Positions 36,285 through 45,450 of a DNA stretch of 54,997 nt are shown piece after piece. Below the pieces are notes generated by a model, which searched no databases, was not told the origin of the DNA, and was given only the letters and a program-made list of their open reading frames with translations. Where the stretch lies: positions 4,412,414-4,467,410 of the forward strand of contig CP070746.1 of NCBI GenBank assembly GCA_020348305.1, given 5' to 3'. The position numbers and the translations under genes were made by a program. Numbering within the stretch: position 1 is the stretch's first letter; each line of letters begins with the position of its first letter. The stretch is from Desulfobacterales bacterium. Its GTDB lineage: Bacteria; Desulfobacterota; Desulfobacteria; Desulfobacterales; JAHEIW01.

Positions 36285-37271
36285 ATGCGAATACGTTATC
36301 TTTTTATCCTATTAATATTTATATTTCTTTCAGGGGGTTGCACACCTCCTAAAATTAAGCTCTATCCGAGCGCTGCCGATCCGCTGAAGGAGTTCACACT
36401 CCAGGGTGAGGAGGAAGGTAAATTATTGGTCATCCCAATAAGAGGGATCATTTCCGACGCTCCAAAAGAGCAATTTTTTCGTACCCTGCCGAGTATGGTT
36501 CAAGAAACTGTCAGTCAACTCAGGCTGGCCGAGAAAGATAAAAAAATCAGAGCGATACTTTTAAAAGTTGACTCTCCCGGAGGGTCTGTCATTGCCAGTG
36601 ATGTCCTATATAACGAAATTTTAGCATTCAAAAAAAGGACCGGAATGAAGGTGGTCGTTGCCATGATGGGAGTTACGGCATCCGGAGGATATTATATATC
36701 ATTGCCTGCGGATTTGATCATTGCCCATCCCACAACCCTAACCGGTTCTATTGGAGTCATCTTTTTCCGGCCGAAAGTCACCGGCTTGATGGGTAAAATC
36801 GGCATGGCTGTTGAAGTAAATAAATCCGGAAAAAACAAGGATATGGGTTCTCCTTTTCGACCCACGACTGCGGAAGAGGAAAAAATTCTTCAAGAGCTGA
36901 CCGATAAGCTCGGGCAACGATTTCTCGATCGGGTGGCCGAGCATCGCAAACTCGATCAGCGGGAGTTGTCCGAAATCTCCAGCGCACGTGTTTTTTTAGC
37001 TGATGAAGCCCTGAAGCTGGGATTGGTAGACAAGATTGGATACTTGGATGATGCTGTCCGTGAGGCTAAAAAACTTGCCGGACTGTCGGAAGATGATAGA
37101 ATCATTGTCTATCGTCGTACCGAATACCCGGACGACAACCTCTACAATACATCCTCCACTCGTTTTGAGGGACGCAGTTTTTCTCTGGTATCTATTGATC
37201 TCCCGGGATCCTTGTCCGGACTTCAAACCGGTTTTTATTATTTATGGACGCCAGCTGTACAGGGGGAATAA
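36285..37271 (+). CDS. sppA: signal peptide peptidase SppA-type protease
   Basis: This 328-residue membrane-associated serine protease is of the S49 family, short (single-domain) form. It starts with a lipobox-like G-G-C (Cys19), so it may be a lipoprotein. The nucleophile is Ser133 in T-A-S-G-G-Y-Y and the general base is Lys185 in G-K-N-K-D. Their spacing of 52 residues is exactly that of B. subtilis SppA (Ser147, Lys199). The S-P-G-G block (residues 97-100) is also intact. It clears leftover signal peptides in the membrane. A good promoter precedes it. It converges with the PrpD-type gene 8 nt away. Confidence 0.9.
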   Translation: MRIRYLFILLIFIFLSGGCTPPKIKLYPSAADPLKEFTLQGEEEGKLLVIPIRGIISDAPKEQFFRTLPSMVQETVSQLRLAEKDKKIRAILLKVDSPGGSVIASDVLYNEILAFKKRTGMKVVVAMMGVTASGGYYISLPADLIIAHPTTLTGSIGVIFFRPKVTGLMGKIGMAVEVNKSGKNKDMGSPFRPTTAEEEKILQELTDKLGQRFLDRVAEHRKLDQRELSEISSARVFLADEALKLGLVDKIGYLDDAVREAKKLAGLSEDDRIIVYRRTEYPDDNLYNTSSTRFEGRSFSLVSIDLPGSLSGLQTGFYYLWTPAVQGE

Positions 37272-37279
37272 ATCAATTT

Positions 37280-38659
37280 CTATTCTTTTGCTAAAAGTAT
37301 CGATAAATTATTTATGTCCTCTGCTTGTTCCAGAGACCTTACATTGTCTAAGATTTGCTTCTGCCTGGTTTCAGAATAAACCGGGGAGACGAGATTTTGA
37401 AATTTGGCTATCAGTTCGTTCCATGAAAAAGGATTCTCCGGATCGCCTTTGGGATATTCTATTTTCGTAGAATACTTCTTTCGGGTCTTCGTTATAATGG
37501 TGACCAGCGCCGGCCACTTCTTGGGGAATTCTTTTTCGATTTCCTTATCCTCTACACAGTAGATCTTATTCATCATCGATTTTACTTCAACTGAAGCAAT
37601 GTTTTCCATGGTGTACTCATCCAAGGTTGCCTTGCCAAACATTATCGCCACTGCCGCCCCAAACGGCATGCTGAATTGCGCATCAACAATGGATTTGGGA
37701 TTGTATTTTATTTCTTCGGGTTCCGCGATTAATGGAACACCGGCTTTTAATATTGCCAGATTGACTTTTTCAATATCCGATGCGGTTAGCTGGTTTTCAT
37801 GCATTATCTGCAATATGCCGTCAATGGGTCCTTGTTTGTATCTGCAGCATGCATGGGGTTTGATACTTGTCCGCATGACTTCATACGGATTCCCCCAATT
37901 CTCCAAAACTTTGCTGGAATTCGACTTGGGTGAATATGCATGCAAAAACCCGAATCTGCCTTCGATAATCGTACTAGGGCCGGTCAATTTCTCCCGGGCG
38001 AGACAGGCAGCAATAATACCGCTATGTGCAGCCCATCCGGGATGAAAACGCTTGGTAAAGGCACCATCAGTTAAAAACTCCATGGAACCGGCAGCCTGGC
38101 TGCCCGCAATTCCAAAGGCATTTAGCATCGATTGTTGATCAGACTTTAAAATTTTAGATACAGTAATGGCGGCCCCCATGGTTCCGCAGGTTCCGGTGGG
38201 ATGAAAGCCCTGGGCATAGTGGGCTGCAGGATCCAGTGCGATGCCCAATTTCGTTGTCACCTCATAGCCGGCGACAATTGCTTCGATAAATTCTTTGCCG
38301 GTACACGTAATCATATTTGCAGCAGCCACAGCCGCAGTCATGATGGCAACCGCAGGGTGTAGAGAAGCTTCGTTGACCACATCATCCAGTTCCACCGAAT
38401 GGGCGGCGATACCGTTTGCAAGCGCAGCATATGGCGGGATTGCTCGGATGTTTGTTCCAAAAACGACCGCCCCATCCTCTCTCTTGTCCACATTCCGGAT
38501 AAAACGGTGAACGGGACGGCTGGATTCACTTAATGAACCTCGAACAGCAACTCCAATATAGTCCAGAAGGAGATACTTGACGCGATCGATGACCTCTTCG
38601 GACAGCGTATTGAAACTTAAATCATGACACCTTTGAACGATTTCCTTTGTTAGTCGCAT
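37280..38659 (-). CDS. MmgE/PrpD family protein
   Basis: This 459-residue protein belongs to the MmgE/PrpD family, which includes 2-methylcitrate dehydratase and cis-aconitate decarboxylase. It shows the family's L-L-D-Y-I-G-V-A start (about 29-36), the A-A-H-S-V-E-L-D-D-V active-site region (about 84-93), H-P-A-V-A (about 101-105), the H-P-T-G-T-C-G segment near 152 and K-P-H-A-C-C-R near 272. It would add or remove water, or decarboxylate, a short tri- or dicarboxylic acid. It is the last gene of the minus-strand dicarboxylate operon, 202 nt after the VOC gene. A second promoter in that gap cannot be excluded. Substrate not known. Confidence 0.86.
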   Translation of the reverse strand: MRLTKEIVQRCHDLSFNTLSEEVIDRVKYLLLDYIGVAVRGSLSESSRPVHRFIRNVDKREDGAVVFGTNIRAIPPYAALANGIAAHSVELDDVVNEASLHPAVAIMTAAVAAANMITCTGKEFIEAIVAGYEVTTKLGIALDPAAHYAQGFHPTGTCGTMGAAITVSKILKSDQQSMLNAFGIAGSQAAGSMEFLTDGAFTKRFHPGWAAHSGIIAACLAREKLTGPSTIIEGRFGFLHAYSPKSNSSKVLENWGNPYEVMRTSIKPHACCRYKQGPIDGILQIMHENQLTASDIEKVNLAILKAGVPLIAEPEEIKYNPKSIVDAQFSMPFGAAVAIMFGKATLDEYTMENIASVEVKSMMNKIYCVEDKEIEKEFPKKWPALVTIITKTRKKYSTKIEYPKGDPENPFSWNELIAKFQNLVSPVYSETRQKQILDNVRSLEQAEDINNLSILLAKE

Positions 38660-38861
38660 GGATATTTACCTCTTCTTTTTTGGAACCTAAGATGTACAAT
38701 ATCGTTTTCCTTGTCATTTTTTTCTATCGGCAATTAGATATAGCTTCCACTATCTCCCTTGCTCCCTTTGAGGCTGAGGGAAAGGGAATTATGTGTAATA
38801 AGAAAACCATAGGCGAAGAGTATGTGATTTATATATGAGAGTCAAAAGTCTACAAGCAATG

Positions 38862-39245
38862 TTAGTTTTGATAAGTTGCTATTTCTATCATATTACCGTC
38901 AGGATCCCTAATATAGATAGAAGTCATAGCTCCTCTAGTACCTGTTCTTTCTACAGGGCCTTCTAAGATTTCTATCCCGCAGGCTCGAACATGCGCTATG
39001 ACTTCAGATATCGGGGCATCGGTGATAAAGCAAAGGTCACCTGAACCAGGTGTCGGATGCAACGCCTTGGGTTCGAATTCTTTGCCTTGCTGATGGAAGT
39101 TGATTTTCTGGTTTCCGAAAATCACCGCTTTACGTCCCTGTCCGAAGTCGACCTCTTTCATACCCATTACTGTGAAGTAAAATTTGCAGCTTGCTTCTAT
39201 GTCTTTTACGGTTAGAACCAGATGATCGATTTGCTTAATCTTCAT
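38862..39245 (-). CDS. VOC-family (glyoxalase-like) protein
   Basis: This protein of about 127 residues is a vicinal-oxygen-chelate fold protein with two beta-alpha-beta-beta-beta units. It starts M-K-I-K-Q-I-D-H-L-V-L-T, and the conserved D-P-D-G-N-M-I-E-I closes the second unit. His8 and Glu124 (near the end) are the usual metal ligands. Such proteins include epimerases, lyases and dioxygenases. In this operon a role on a CoA or hydroxy-acid intermediate is possible. A TTG at 39269, directly after the sdhB stop, is an alternative start. Confidence 0.82.
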   Translation of the reverse strand: MKIKQIDHLVLTVKDIEASCKFYFTVMGMKEVDFGQGRKAVIFGNQKINFHQQGKEFEPKALHPTPGSGDLCFITDAPISEVIAHVRACGIEILEGPVERTGTRGAMTSIYIRDPDGNMIEIATYQN

Positions 39246-39269
39246 GGGTAGTTGAAAGCTGTTGTGCAA

Positions 39270-39998
39270 TTACTCTTGTTCGGTGATTCTTCCCTCTTTT
39301 GCCACCGCAATAAAATGCGCCACATCTATTTCTTTGGGACACACAAAGGAGCAAGCCCGCGAAGAGTGGCAGCGGTAAATTCCATTCTCGCTGTATAGAA
39401 TTTTTAGCCTTTGGTCCTTTTCCTGCTCACGAGGATCCATGACACGGATAATGGTTGCCAACATCGCATTGGGTCCCAGAAATGTTTTATGACTGCTGAT
39501 ACATGCCGATGAACAACAAAAGCAGTTGATGCATCGGGTAGCATTGACATAGCGTTCCAACTCGTGCGGGGTAATTGGATACTCATTGTTTTCTGTCGGT
39601 GGAGGAGCAGGGTGGATGATATAGGGTTTGATCTGATCGATTCGTTCATAAGCCGTTGATATATCGACAACCAGATCGCGAACAACCGGGGCAACGTTCA
39701 AAGGTTCTATCTGGAAAGTGATGGTTTTAAAATATTGAACGGCGTTTTCAACCAGAAGCTCACATGCAAGCAAGGGTTTGCCATTGACTTTAACCGAACA
39801 ACTTCCGCACTGACCGTGTTCACAGGAGGAACTCCATGCCAGGTTAGGGTCTTGTTCATCATTGATTTTGCGGAAAAGATCAACAAATCGAAGGATTCGA
39901 CCTGCTTCCACATGATAATCCTGAATCCAGGAGCGCTTCGAATCCGGATCAAAGCGGCGAATTTTTAAAGTAAGATTGTAAGATTGCTGTTTATTCAT
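39270..39998 (-). CDS. sdhB: succinate dehydrogenase/fumarate reductase iron-sulfur subunit
   Basis: This 242-residue protein holds the three Fe-S clusters of the complex. Cys59, 64, 67 and 79 form the [2Fe-2S] site, Cys156, 159, 162 and 166 the first part of the C-terminal set, and Cys210, 216 and 220 the remaining ligands, as expected for a [4Fe-4S] and [3Fe-4S] pair. It transfers electrons from the flavoprotein to the membrane anchor. It sits 39 nt after the flavoprotein gene. Its true substrate partner is whatever the SdhA-like protein oxidises. Confidence 0.9.
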   Translation of the reverse strand: MNKQQSYNLTLKIRRFDPDSKRSWIQDYHVEAGRILRFVDLFRKINDEQDPNLAWSSSCEHGQCGSCSVKVNGKPLLACELLVENAVQYFKTITFQIEPLNVAPVVRDLVVDISTAYERIDQIKPYIIHPAPPPTENNEYPITPHELERYVNATRCINCFCCSSACISSHKTFLGPNAMLATIIRVMDPREQEKDQRLKILYSENGIYRCHSSRACSFVCPKEIDVAHFIAVAKEGRITEQE

Positions 39999-40037
39999 TG
40001 ATATTTAGATTCCTCACTTATGAATCGATGGACTTAG

Positions 40038-41834
40038 TTAATACTTCCTTTCAATTAGCCCAAACTTATCTGCATGTTGGCCTTTCTCCTCAAATAGCCG
40101 CATGTCAACTTCACGTCTTTCCAATTCCACTTTACCGAACTGCTCCATGGAAATTAGAGAATGATAATTGAAGTTATCACTTCTTTCAGGAAAATCTTCA
40201 CGAAAATGAGCACCCCTGGATTCCTTTCTATTTAACGCGGCTTGAGTGATGGCCATCGATACGGTCAATAGGTTATCCAGTTCCCAGTGTTGAACCAACT
40301 CCTGATTCATACGCAGACTTTTGCTGGACAAAGCGGTTTTGTCGGCGCGATGTTTCAGCTCTTTTAACGATTCGATGGTTTTTAACATTCCCCCTTCATT
40401 TCTGAAGATGCTCATATTTTCAGTCATCAGTGTTCTCAACGCATCGCGGATTTGTCCGATGTTGTCTTTGCCGCTGGCTTCCATATAATTCGAAAATCGG
40501 AGGAAACTTAGATTGCCTTCCACTTCCGGAAATTGATCTGGAAATTTTTCCAGAAACGTTAGGGCCTTTTCACCGGCGAATTTGCCCATGGTGATTAATT
40601 CTAATATGGAATTTGTTCCCAGTCGATTAAAACCGTGAAAACTTGCAGCCGCACATTCCCCTGCAGCAAAAAGACCCGGTATGATTTCCTGCGAGCTTGT
40701 CTGCACTTCCCCGAATTCATTGGTTGGGATTCCTCCCATGTGATAATGATTGCTCGGGTGAACGGGGCACAGCTTCTCCTTAGGATTAAGGTTAAGATAT
40801 TTTTTAAAAAATCCGGTCACTTCAGGAATTTGTTTTTCATGGACTGCATCCGGCAGATGTCGCAAATCAATCCAAACATGCTCGACGTTATGATCGGGAT
40901 TCACGATGCCCCGGCCCTCTCGAATTTCGGAAGCCATCGCCCGGGCCACTAGATCTCGCGGGGCTAAATCTTTCATTTTAGGAGCATATTGTTCCATGAA
41001 TGGCTCCAATTTTCTGTTTCGTAAAATACCCCCCACCGAACGTAAGGTTTCGCTGGCTAATATACCGGGGCCTACAATCCCTGTCGGGTGAAACTGGACT
41101 GCCTCCGGGTCCATTACGGGCAGTCCGGACTGGAGGATAAGCGCCAGGCCGTCTCCAGTGTTTTGGCGGCAATTCGTTGTAATTTTGAAAACCTGACCGC
41201 TTCCTCCGGTAGACAAAACCGTGGCTTTGGATAGTATTCGTATAAATTCACCTTCGTGTTGCCTGAAGACAATGCATCCCAAACATTGGTTTTCTTTAAA
41301 AAGAAGTTCAGTAGCTAAACATTGATTGATGAAGGAAATACCTCGCTTTAATGTTTCTCCCCAGCAGGTATCCATTATTCCTTTCCCGGTTCGGTCCGCT
41401 TCGAAAACGGCTCGATATGCAGAGGATTCTCCAAAGTTCAGTGTATGTCCGCCGAATGTTCTTTTGCTTAGTCTCCCGTCTGGGTCACGGCTGAAATGCA
41501 TCCCCCGATTTTCCAACCATAAAATTTGTTCCCAGGCAGCTCCGCAAATTTTTCTGACAACGTTTTGATCGGCGCTACAGTCGGATCCCTTCCATGTGTC
41601 GAACATATGAAAAATATTATCGTCCGCCGGATCTCTCGGATCTACCGCTGCCAAACCACCCTGTGCAGTTGACGTATGAGATTTCTGAGGATGGGAGCCC
41701 TTGGTTAATGCAATTACTCGGGTTTTAGGTTTTTTTTCAAGGACTTCCGCCGCGCACCGAAACCCAGCACCACCGGCACCGATGATGAGTAGGTCACAAT
41801 GTATTGTTGATCTTATTTGTAGCGCTTTATTCAT
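40038..41834 (-). CDS. sdhA: succinate dehydrogenase/fumarate reductase flavoprotein
   Basis: This 598-residue protein is the FAD-bearing catalytic subunit. It has an N-terminal FAD-binding motif G-A-G-G-A-G (19-24) and His53 in S-H-T-S-T-A-Q-G-G, the position that binds FAD covalently in the family. The capping-domain and active-site blocks H-Y-H-M-G-G-I-P-T-N and F-N-R-L-G-T-N-S follow. It interconverts succinate and fumarate, or a close analogue such as methylsuccinate and mesaconate. In this operon the analogue is plausible, because the neighbours are a CoA ligase, a CitE-type lyase and a PrpD-type protein. The 1-nt gap to the anchor gene shows tight co-translation. Confidence 0.9.
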   Translation of the reverse strand: MNKALQIRSTIHCDLLIIGAGGAGFRCAAEVLEKKPKTRVIALTKGSHPQKSHTSTAQGGLAAVDPRDPADDNIFHMFDTWKGSDCSADQNVVRKICGAAWEQILWLENRGMHFSRDPDGRLSKRTFGGHTLNFGESSAYRAVFEADRTGKGIMDTCWGETLKRGISFINQCLATELLFKENQCLGCIVFRQHEGEFIRILSKATVLSTGGSGQVFKITTNCRQNTGDGLALILQSGLPVMDPEAVQFHPTGIVGPGILASETLRSVGGILRNRKLEPFMEQYAPKMKDLAPRDLVARAMASEIREGRGIVNPDHNVEHVWIDLRHLPDAVHEKQIPEVTGFFKKYLNLNPKEKLCPVHPSNHYHMGGIPTNEFGEVQTSSQEIIPGLFAAGECAAASFHGFNRLGTNSILELITMGKFAGEKALTFLEKFPDQFPEVEGNLSFLRFSNYMEASGKDNIGQIRDALRTLMTENMSIFRNEGGMLKTIESLKELKHRADKTALSSKSLRMNQELVQHWELDNLLTVSMAITQAALNRKESRGAHFREDFPERSDNFNYHSLISMEQFGKVELERREVDMRLFEEKGQHADKFGLIERKY

Positions 41835-42653
41835 TTAACTGTATGAAATTATGATAATTTTGATGCCGATCCACCCAAACACCACCATAATAAGAACAAT
41901 CAGCAAAGATAAACCATTTTGCACAAATCTGTATTTAAAATAATCTTTACTGATGGAGATAAGCCCGTAGCCTGCATGAAGCAGCACGCTGATTACGAGA
42001 ATGAGATCCACAAATTTGATAAAGATATTCTGCATTCTGGCAATTACGACATTTGCCTGGTGACCAATGGCGGGTTGAAGATGCATAAACATTAAATGGG
42101 CCGGGATCATGATCAATAAAAATGCCCCCGTGATTCGTTGCAGTTTCCAAACAAGGTCGCCTTCTATACGCCAGATTCGGGAGGCAACTAAAATGAGCAC
42201 GCACGCACTGAAAATGAAAACAACCAGCCAGAATAATATCGGCGATACAGTTTGGTTTCCCATGATCATCATCAATGCTTGAAGCAGAACATAGACAACC
42301 GAAAGACTGAACATCCATTGAAGCAAGGTCCCTTCGTTGCGTGTGCCAAATATTTCGTAAAGAATTAGCCGCCCTCCGTTGAGGGCATGGAAGATAACGG
42401 GAGCAGCCAGCAGCCACTCCAAGAAGATAAAAAGAAAAAACCCGAACATTTTCATTTTGGCGTCAAACACTTCGGGAGTAATCAAAAATGAAAGCGTATA
42501 GATGTGAATCAGGACATAAAATATCAAAATTATACCGGAAATTCGGTGCATCCAGGCAATGACAAAAGACCATCCGCGTGTTCGGGCATAAAATCCCACA
42601 GCCGGCATCCTCTGCAACCCTGAAAGAAGAAATCGCTCAAATGGTTTGTTCAT
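41835..42653 (-). CDS. succinate dehydrogenase membrane anchor, SdhC-SdhD-like fusion
   Basis: This 272-residue membrane protein is longer than the usual anchor subunit and has about seven predicted helices. The first half contains W-M-H-R-I-S-G and I-F-H-A-L-N-G-G-R, the signatures of an SdhC module. The second half contains Q-R-I-T-G-A, I-P-A-H-L and L-L-H-A-G-Y-G, as in an SdhD or second SdhC module. It therefore looks like a fused pair of anchor modules. It should bind heme and quinone and pass electrons to or from menaquinone. Its start overlaps the end of the GntR gene by 17 nt. Confidence 0.8.
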   Translation of the reverse strand: MNKPFERFLLSGLQRMPAVGFYARTRGWSFVIAWMHRISGIILIFYVLIHIYTLSFLITPEVFDAKMKMFGFFLFIFLEWLLAAPVIFHALNGGRLILYEIFGTRNEGTLLQWMFSLSVVYVLLQALMMIMGNQTVSPILFWLVVFIFSACVLILVASRIWRIEGDLVWKLQRITGAFLLIMIPAHLMFMHLQPAIGHQANVVIARMQNIFIKFVDLILVISVLLHAGYGLISISKDYFKYRFVQNGLSLLIVLIMVVFGWIGIKIIIISYS

Positions 42654-43335
42654 TCAAATAATCTATGAAGCTCTGATATGCTGTTTGAATATGCTCTTGA
42701 ACCAGGTTTCCAATCTCATCTATGTCTGCATCTTTATTCCGTAAAAGACCGAATATCTTCTGATGCACAGCCAATGATCTGTGAAGATCTTCTTGGTAAT
42801 ACTGGTAGGAAAACCGGTACCATAAACTATGCATACGTAAGGTTTTTAATATGCTTATTAGAACCTCATTGCCGGTGGCCTTGATAAAGATATCGTGAAA
42901 TTCAAGATGATTTTTCCAATACGCCTTGGTATCATTTTTTTCGACTGCGGTTTCCATTTTATTAAGTACCTGCGCCAGCTCCTCAAGAATCTGACTGGTC
43001 ATTTTTGGATGGGCTTCTTTGGCAGCCAGTCCTTCCAGAACTGAACGCACCGGAAAATTTTCTTCGATATCCTTACGGGTTATCCGTTTCACAAAGGTTC
43101 CTCTCCGGGGAATTATAACCACCAGACCCTTTTTCTCCAGATCCCGAAAAGCTTCTCGAAGTGGAGAGCGGCTGATGCCGAACTGTTTTTGCAACTCCAC
43201 TTCTGTAAGCTGATCCCCTCCTTTTAGGACGCCTTCCAAAATCGCTTCAGCAAGGATATGTGAAACCTGTTGGCCCAAAACATGCGGCCTGAAATCCAAA
43301 TCTTTGATTTTGCCGGTAAGTTCTTCAGATGCCAT
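42637..43335 (-). CDS. GntR/FCD-type transcriptional regulator
   Basis: This 232-residue regulator has an N-terminal winged helix (E-L-Q-K-Q-F-G-I-S-R-S-P-L-R-E-A, about 48-63, then R-R-G-T-F-V) and a C-terminal FCD ligand-binding domain with metal-site residues in E-F-H-D and E-H-I. The FCD type commonly senses small organic acids (FadR/LldR/VanR group). It lies inside the operon between a ferredoxin and the anchor gene, so it is likely an autoregulator of the dicarboxylate genes. A candidate palindrome lies at 46764-46780. Confidence 0.88.
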   Translation of the reverse strand: MASEELTGKIKDLDFRPHVLGQQVSHILAEAILEGVLKGGDQLTEVELQKQFGISRSPLREAFRDLEKKGLVVIIPRRGTFVKRITRKDIEENFPVRSVLEGLAAKEAHPKMTSQILEELAQVLNKMETAVEKNDTKAYWKNHLEFHDIFIKATGNEVLISILKTLRMHSLWYRFSYQYYQEDLHRSLAVHQKIFGLLRNKDADIDEIGNLVQEHIQTAYQSFIDYLNEQTI

Positions 43336-43347
43336 TTCTCAATATCT

Positions 43348-43575
43348 TCAAATCATACCATTCTCATATAGCTTGTGAATCGTCACAGCATCATGAGGAA
43401 AGGCTTCTACACAAAGCATACACAACGTGCATTCATCCTCGTTTTCTTCGATTACCGCCGGCTGATTATCTTCTACTTTAAAAATATTTACGGGACATAC
43501 CTGAACCCATTTATCCACATCAGACATATCCGTGCATTCAGACAAATCGATTTTTACTTCAATGAATTCTCCCAT
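43348..43575 (-). CDS. small one-cluster ferredoxin
   Basis: This 75-residue protein resembles a bacterial-type ferredoxin but keeps only part of the cysteine set. Cys49, 52 and 55 form C-x2-C-x2-C and Cys27 stands in C-P; the fourth cysteine of the second motif is replaced by Phe59 and the first motif has only Cys14. One [4Fe-4S] cluster (Cys27, 49, 52, 55) can still be built; a second cannot. It sits between the CitE-type lyase and the GntR gene and may carry electrons for the SDH-like complex. Confidence 0.75.
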   Translation of the reverse strand: MGEFIEVKIDLSECTDMSDVDKWVQVCPVNIFKVEDNQPAVIEENEDECTLCMLCVEAFPHDAVTIHKLYENGMI

Positions 43576-43590
43576 AGCTATATACCTTAT

Positions 43591-44475
43591 TTAGGATATC
43601 TTCTCGGCAATCCTTAATATACGCTTCGATCGCTCCATCACCGGATAATCCACAAATTTTCCATCCACCTGGATGGCGGCCACACCCCTGGATTCGGCCT
43701 CTTTAAACGCCTGAATCACTCTCTCAGCATACTTTATTTCTTCTCTAGTAGGCGAAAAAATTTTGTTGCAGATTTCTACCTGATTGGGATGAATACATAG
43801 TTTTCCCTGGAAGCCGAATTGCTTGGCGCGTTTCGCGTCGGCTTCCAATGCTTCCATGTCTTTTAGGTCAATCATAAACGGTGTGTCCAATGGTGGTTCC
43901 AACCCGGCTGCACGACAAGCCACTGCCAATCTGGTGCGTGGATAAGAGATCTCGTCGCCGGTTTTGGTCATTTCTATTCCCATATCCAATGCAAAATCAG
44001 CTGCACCAAAGGCAATCGTAAAAAGCCGATTGGGTTCGGTTTTCTCGGAAACGATCTGGAATGCACGTTCTACCCCCAGGGCGGATTCAATTAATGCGAT
44101 TATGGATATATTTCCCGTCAGTACTCCCTTTTTCTTCTCAGCTTCAAATAACAGTCGATTTGCTTCCCGGATGTGCTCGGGATGCTCAATTTTTGGAATG
44201 ATGATACAGTCAAGGCTTTCCACCACCAATTCATCCAGATCTTCCTGGAAAAATTCAGTATCCAGCCCATTTACACGTACAAAAATATTACGGTTTTTGT
44301 GTTGGAATAGTTTTTCGCGAACTAGGGGTCGGGTCTCTGCTTTCAGCATATATGGCACAGCATCTTCTAGATCGATAATCACAACATCTGCCGCCGTATT
44401 GACGGCTTTGTCCACTCGATCAGGCCGATTTCCAGGGACAAAAAGTGCTGTTCGTATGATTTCGATTTTTTTCAT
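43591..44475 (-). CDS. HpcH/HpaI-type CoA lyase (CitE/malyl-CoA lyase-like)
   Basis: This 294-residue enzyme is of the CitE/malyl-CoA lyase group that splits a beta-hydroxyacyl-CoA into acetyl-CoA and a keto acid. The opening L-F-V-P-G-N-R-P-D, the D-L-E-D-A-V loop, the metal Glu in L-I-E-S-A-L-G and the Asp in G-A-A-D-F-A are intact. Malyl-CoA (giving glyoxylate) and citramalyl-CoA (giving pyruvate) are the main candidates. It overlaps the CoA-ligase alpha gene by 4 nt, which suggests that the thioester made by that ligase is its substrate. Confidence 0.86.
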   Translation of the reverse strand: MKKIEIIRTALFVPGNRPDRVDKAVNTAADVVIIDLEDAVPYMLKAETRPLVREKLFQHKNRNIFVRVNGLDTEFFQEDLDELVVESLDCIIIPKIEHPEHIREANRLLFEAEKKKGVLTGNISIIALIESALGVERAFQIVSEKTEPNRLFTIAFGAADFALDMGIEMTKTGDEISYPRTRLAVACRAAGLEPPLDTPFMIDLKDMEALEADAKRAKQFGFQGKLCIHPNQVEICNKIFSPTREEIKYAERVIQAFKEAESRGVAAIQVDGKFVDYPVMERSKRILRIAEKIS

Positions 44476-45413
44476 TTTAGGTATTCCTTTGCGATGCCTA
44501 CAATATCTGAGAAATTTTCCGCTACTCGAATGCCGGCCTTTTGAAACATGGCGATTTTGCCTTTTGTGGTTCCTCTGTCACCTTCAACGATGGTTGCAGC
44601 GTGTCCAAATCGTACCCCCGGCATGTCATCCACAAATCGCCCGGCGATAAAGGCTATGATGGGAAGCGATATATTTTCAGTTATTACTAAATCGGCCAGC
44701 TTTTCTTCGATAACGCCACCGGGTTCACAAAAGAGGACAACAACCTTTGTTTCCGGATCCTTATCGAATAATGGGATTAAGTCCAAAAAATTTGACCCCA
44801 CCACCGGATCTCCCCCAACACCGACGCAGGTACTTTGGCCAATACCGTTGGTTGTCAACAAATTAGCAATCTCGGTGGTCATCCCGCCGCTTCTAGAGGC
44901 AATTCCAACCGGCCCCGGCATATACGCTTTTTTGACATCTTCGATTGGACCACCGGCCATGCCAAGCTTTAAATGATGGGGAGAAATAAATCCGAGGGTA
45001 TTGGGCCCGATGACGCGTGCGTTTTTTTCACGGGCAATCTCAAGAAATTCAATTGTGTCCTTTCTGGGTACACGCTCGGAGACTACCACCAAAAGCGTTA
45101 TGCCATTATCCAGTGCCTCCAATACGGCCCCTTTTGCCAGGGCAGGTGGGACAGAAATAACAGATGCATTTGCCGGGTGTTCGTTTACGGCTTGGCGAAC
45201 CGTATCATAGACAGGAATTCTATGAACCTGTTGACCGTGTTTGCCCGGTGTGATCCCGGCCACCACGGTGGTTCCATAGTCGATCATGTCTTTGGTAAAC
45301 GTGGTAGCCTCACGTCCGGTGATTCCCTGGATAATGACTCTCGTATCTGCATCTGCTAAGATTGCCAATTGCTTTCCTTTCCTCAATAAATTAATGACGT
45401 CTTTTTTATTCAC
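44472..45413 (-). CDS. sucD: succinyl-CoA synthetase-type ligase, alpha subunit
   Basis: This 313-residue protein has the N-terminal CoA-binding Rossmann domain (D-T-R-V-I-I-Q-G-I-T-G-R, about 22-33) and the ligase domain with the phosphohistidine region R-F-G-H-A (about 267-271; classic SucD has G-H-A-G). It pairs with the beta subunit to form a dicarboxyl-CoA thioester using ATP or GTP. Divergence from ordinary SucD and the link with a CitE-type lyase make malate-, citramalate- or itaconate-CoA ligation as likely as succinate. It lies 37 nt after the beta gene. Confidence 0.86.
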   Translation of the reverse strand: MNKKDVINLLRKGKQLAILADADTRVIIQGITGREATTFTKDMIDYGTTVVAGITPGKHGQQVHRIPVYDTVRQAVNEHPANASVISVPPALAKGAVLEALDNGITLLVVVSERVPRKDTIEFLEIAREKNARVIGPNTLGFISPHHLKLGMAGGPIEDVKKAYMPGPVGIASRSGGMTTEIANLLTTNGIGQSTCVGVGGDPVVGSNFLDLIPLFDKDPETKVVVLFCEPGGVIEEKLADLVITENISLPIIAFIAGRFVDDMPGVRFGHAATIVEGDRGTTKGKIAMFQKAGIRVAENFSDIVGIAKEYLK

Positions 45414-45450
45414 CGTAGACGCAAAGCCCGCAGAGGTTTAAGGCGATCTG

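Noticed and set aside
38647..38861. Small plus-strand gene between VOC and PrpD genes
   Set aside because: The 63-codon frame has no ribosome site and the sequence is AT-rich with no recognisable pattern.
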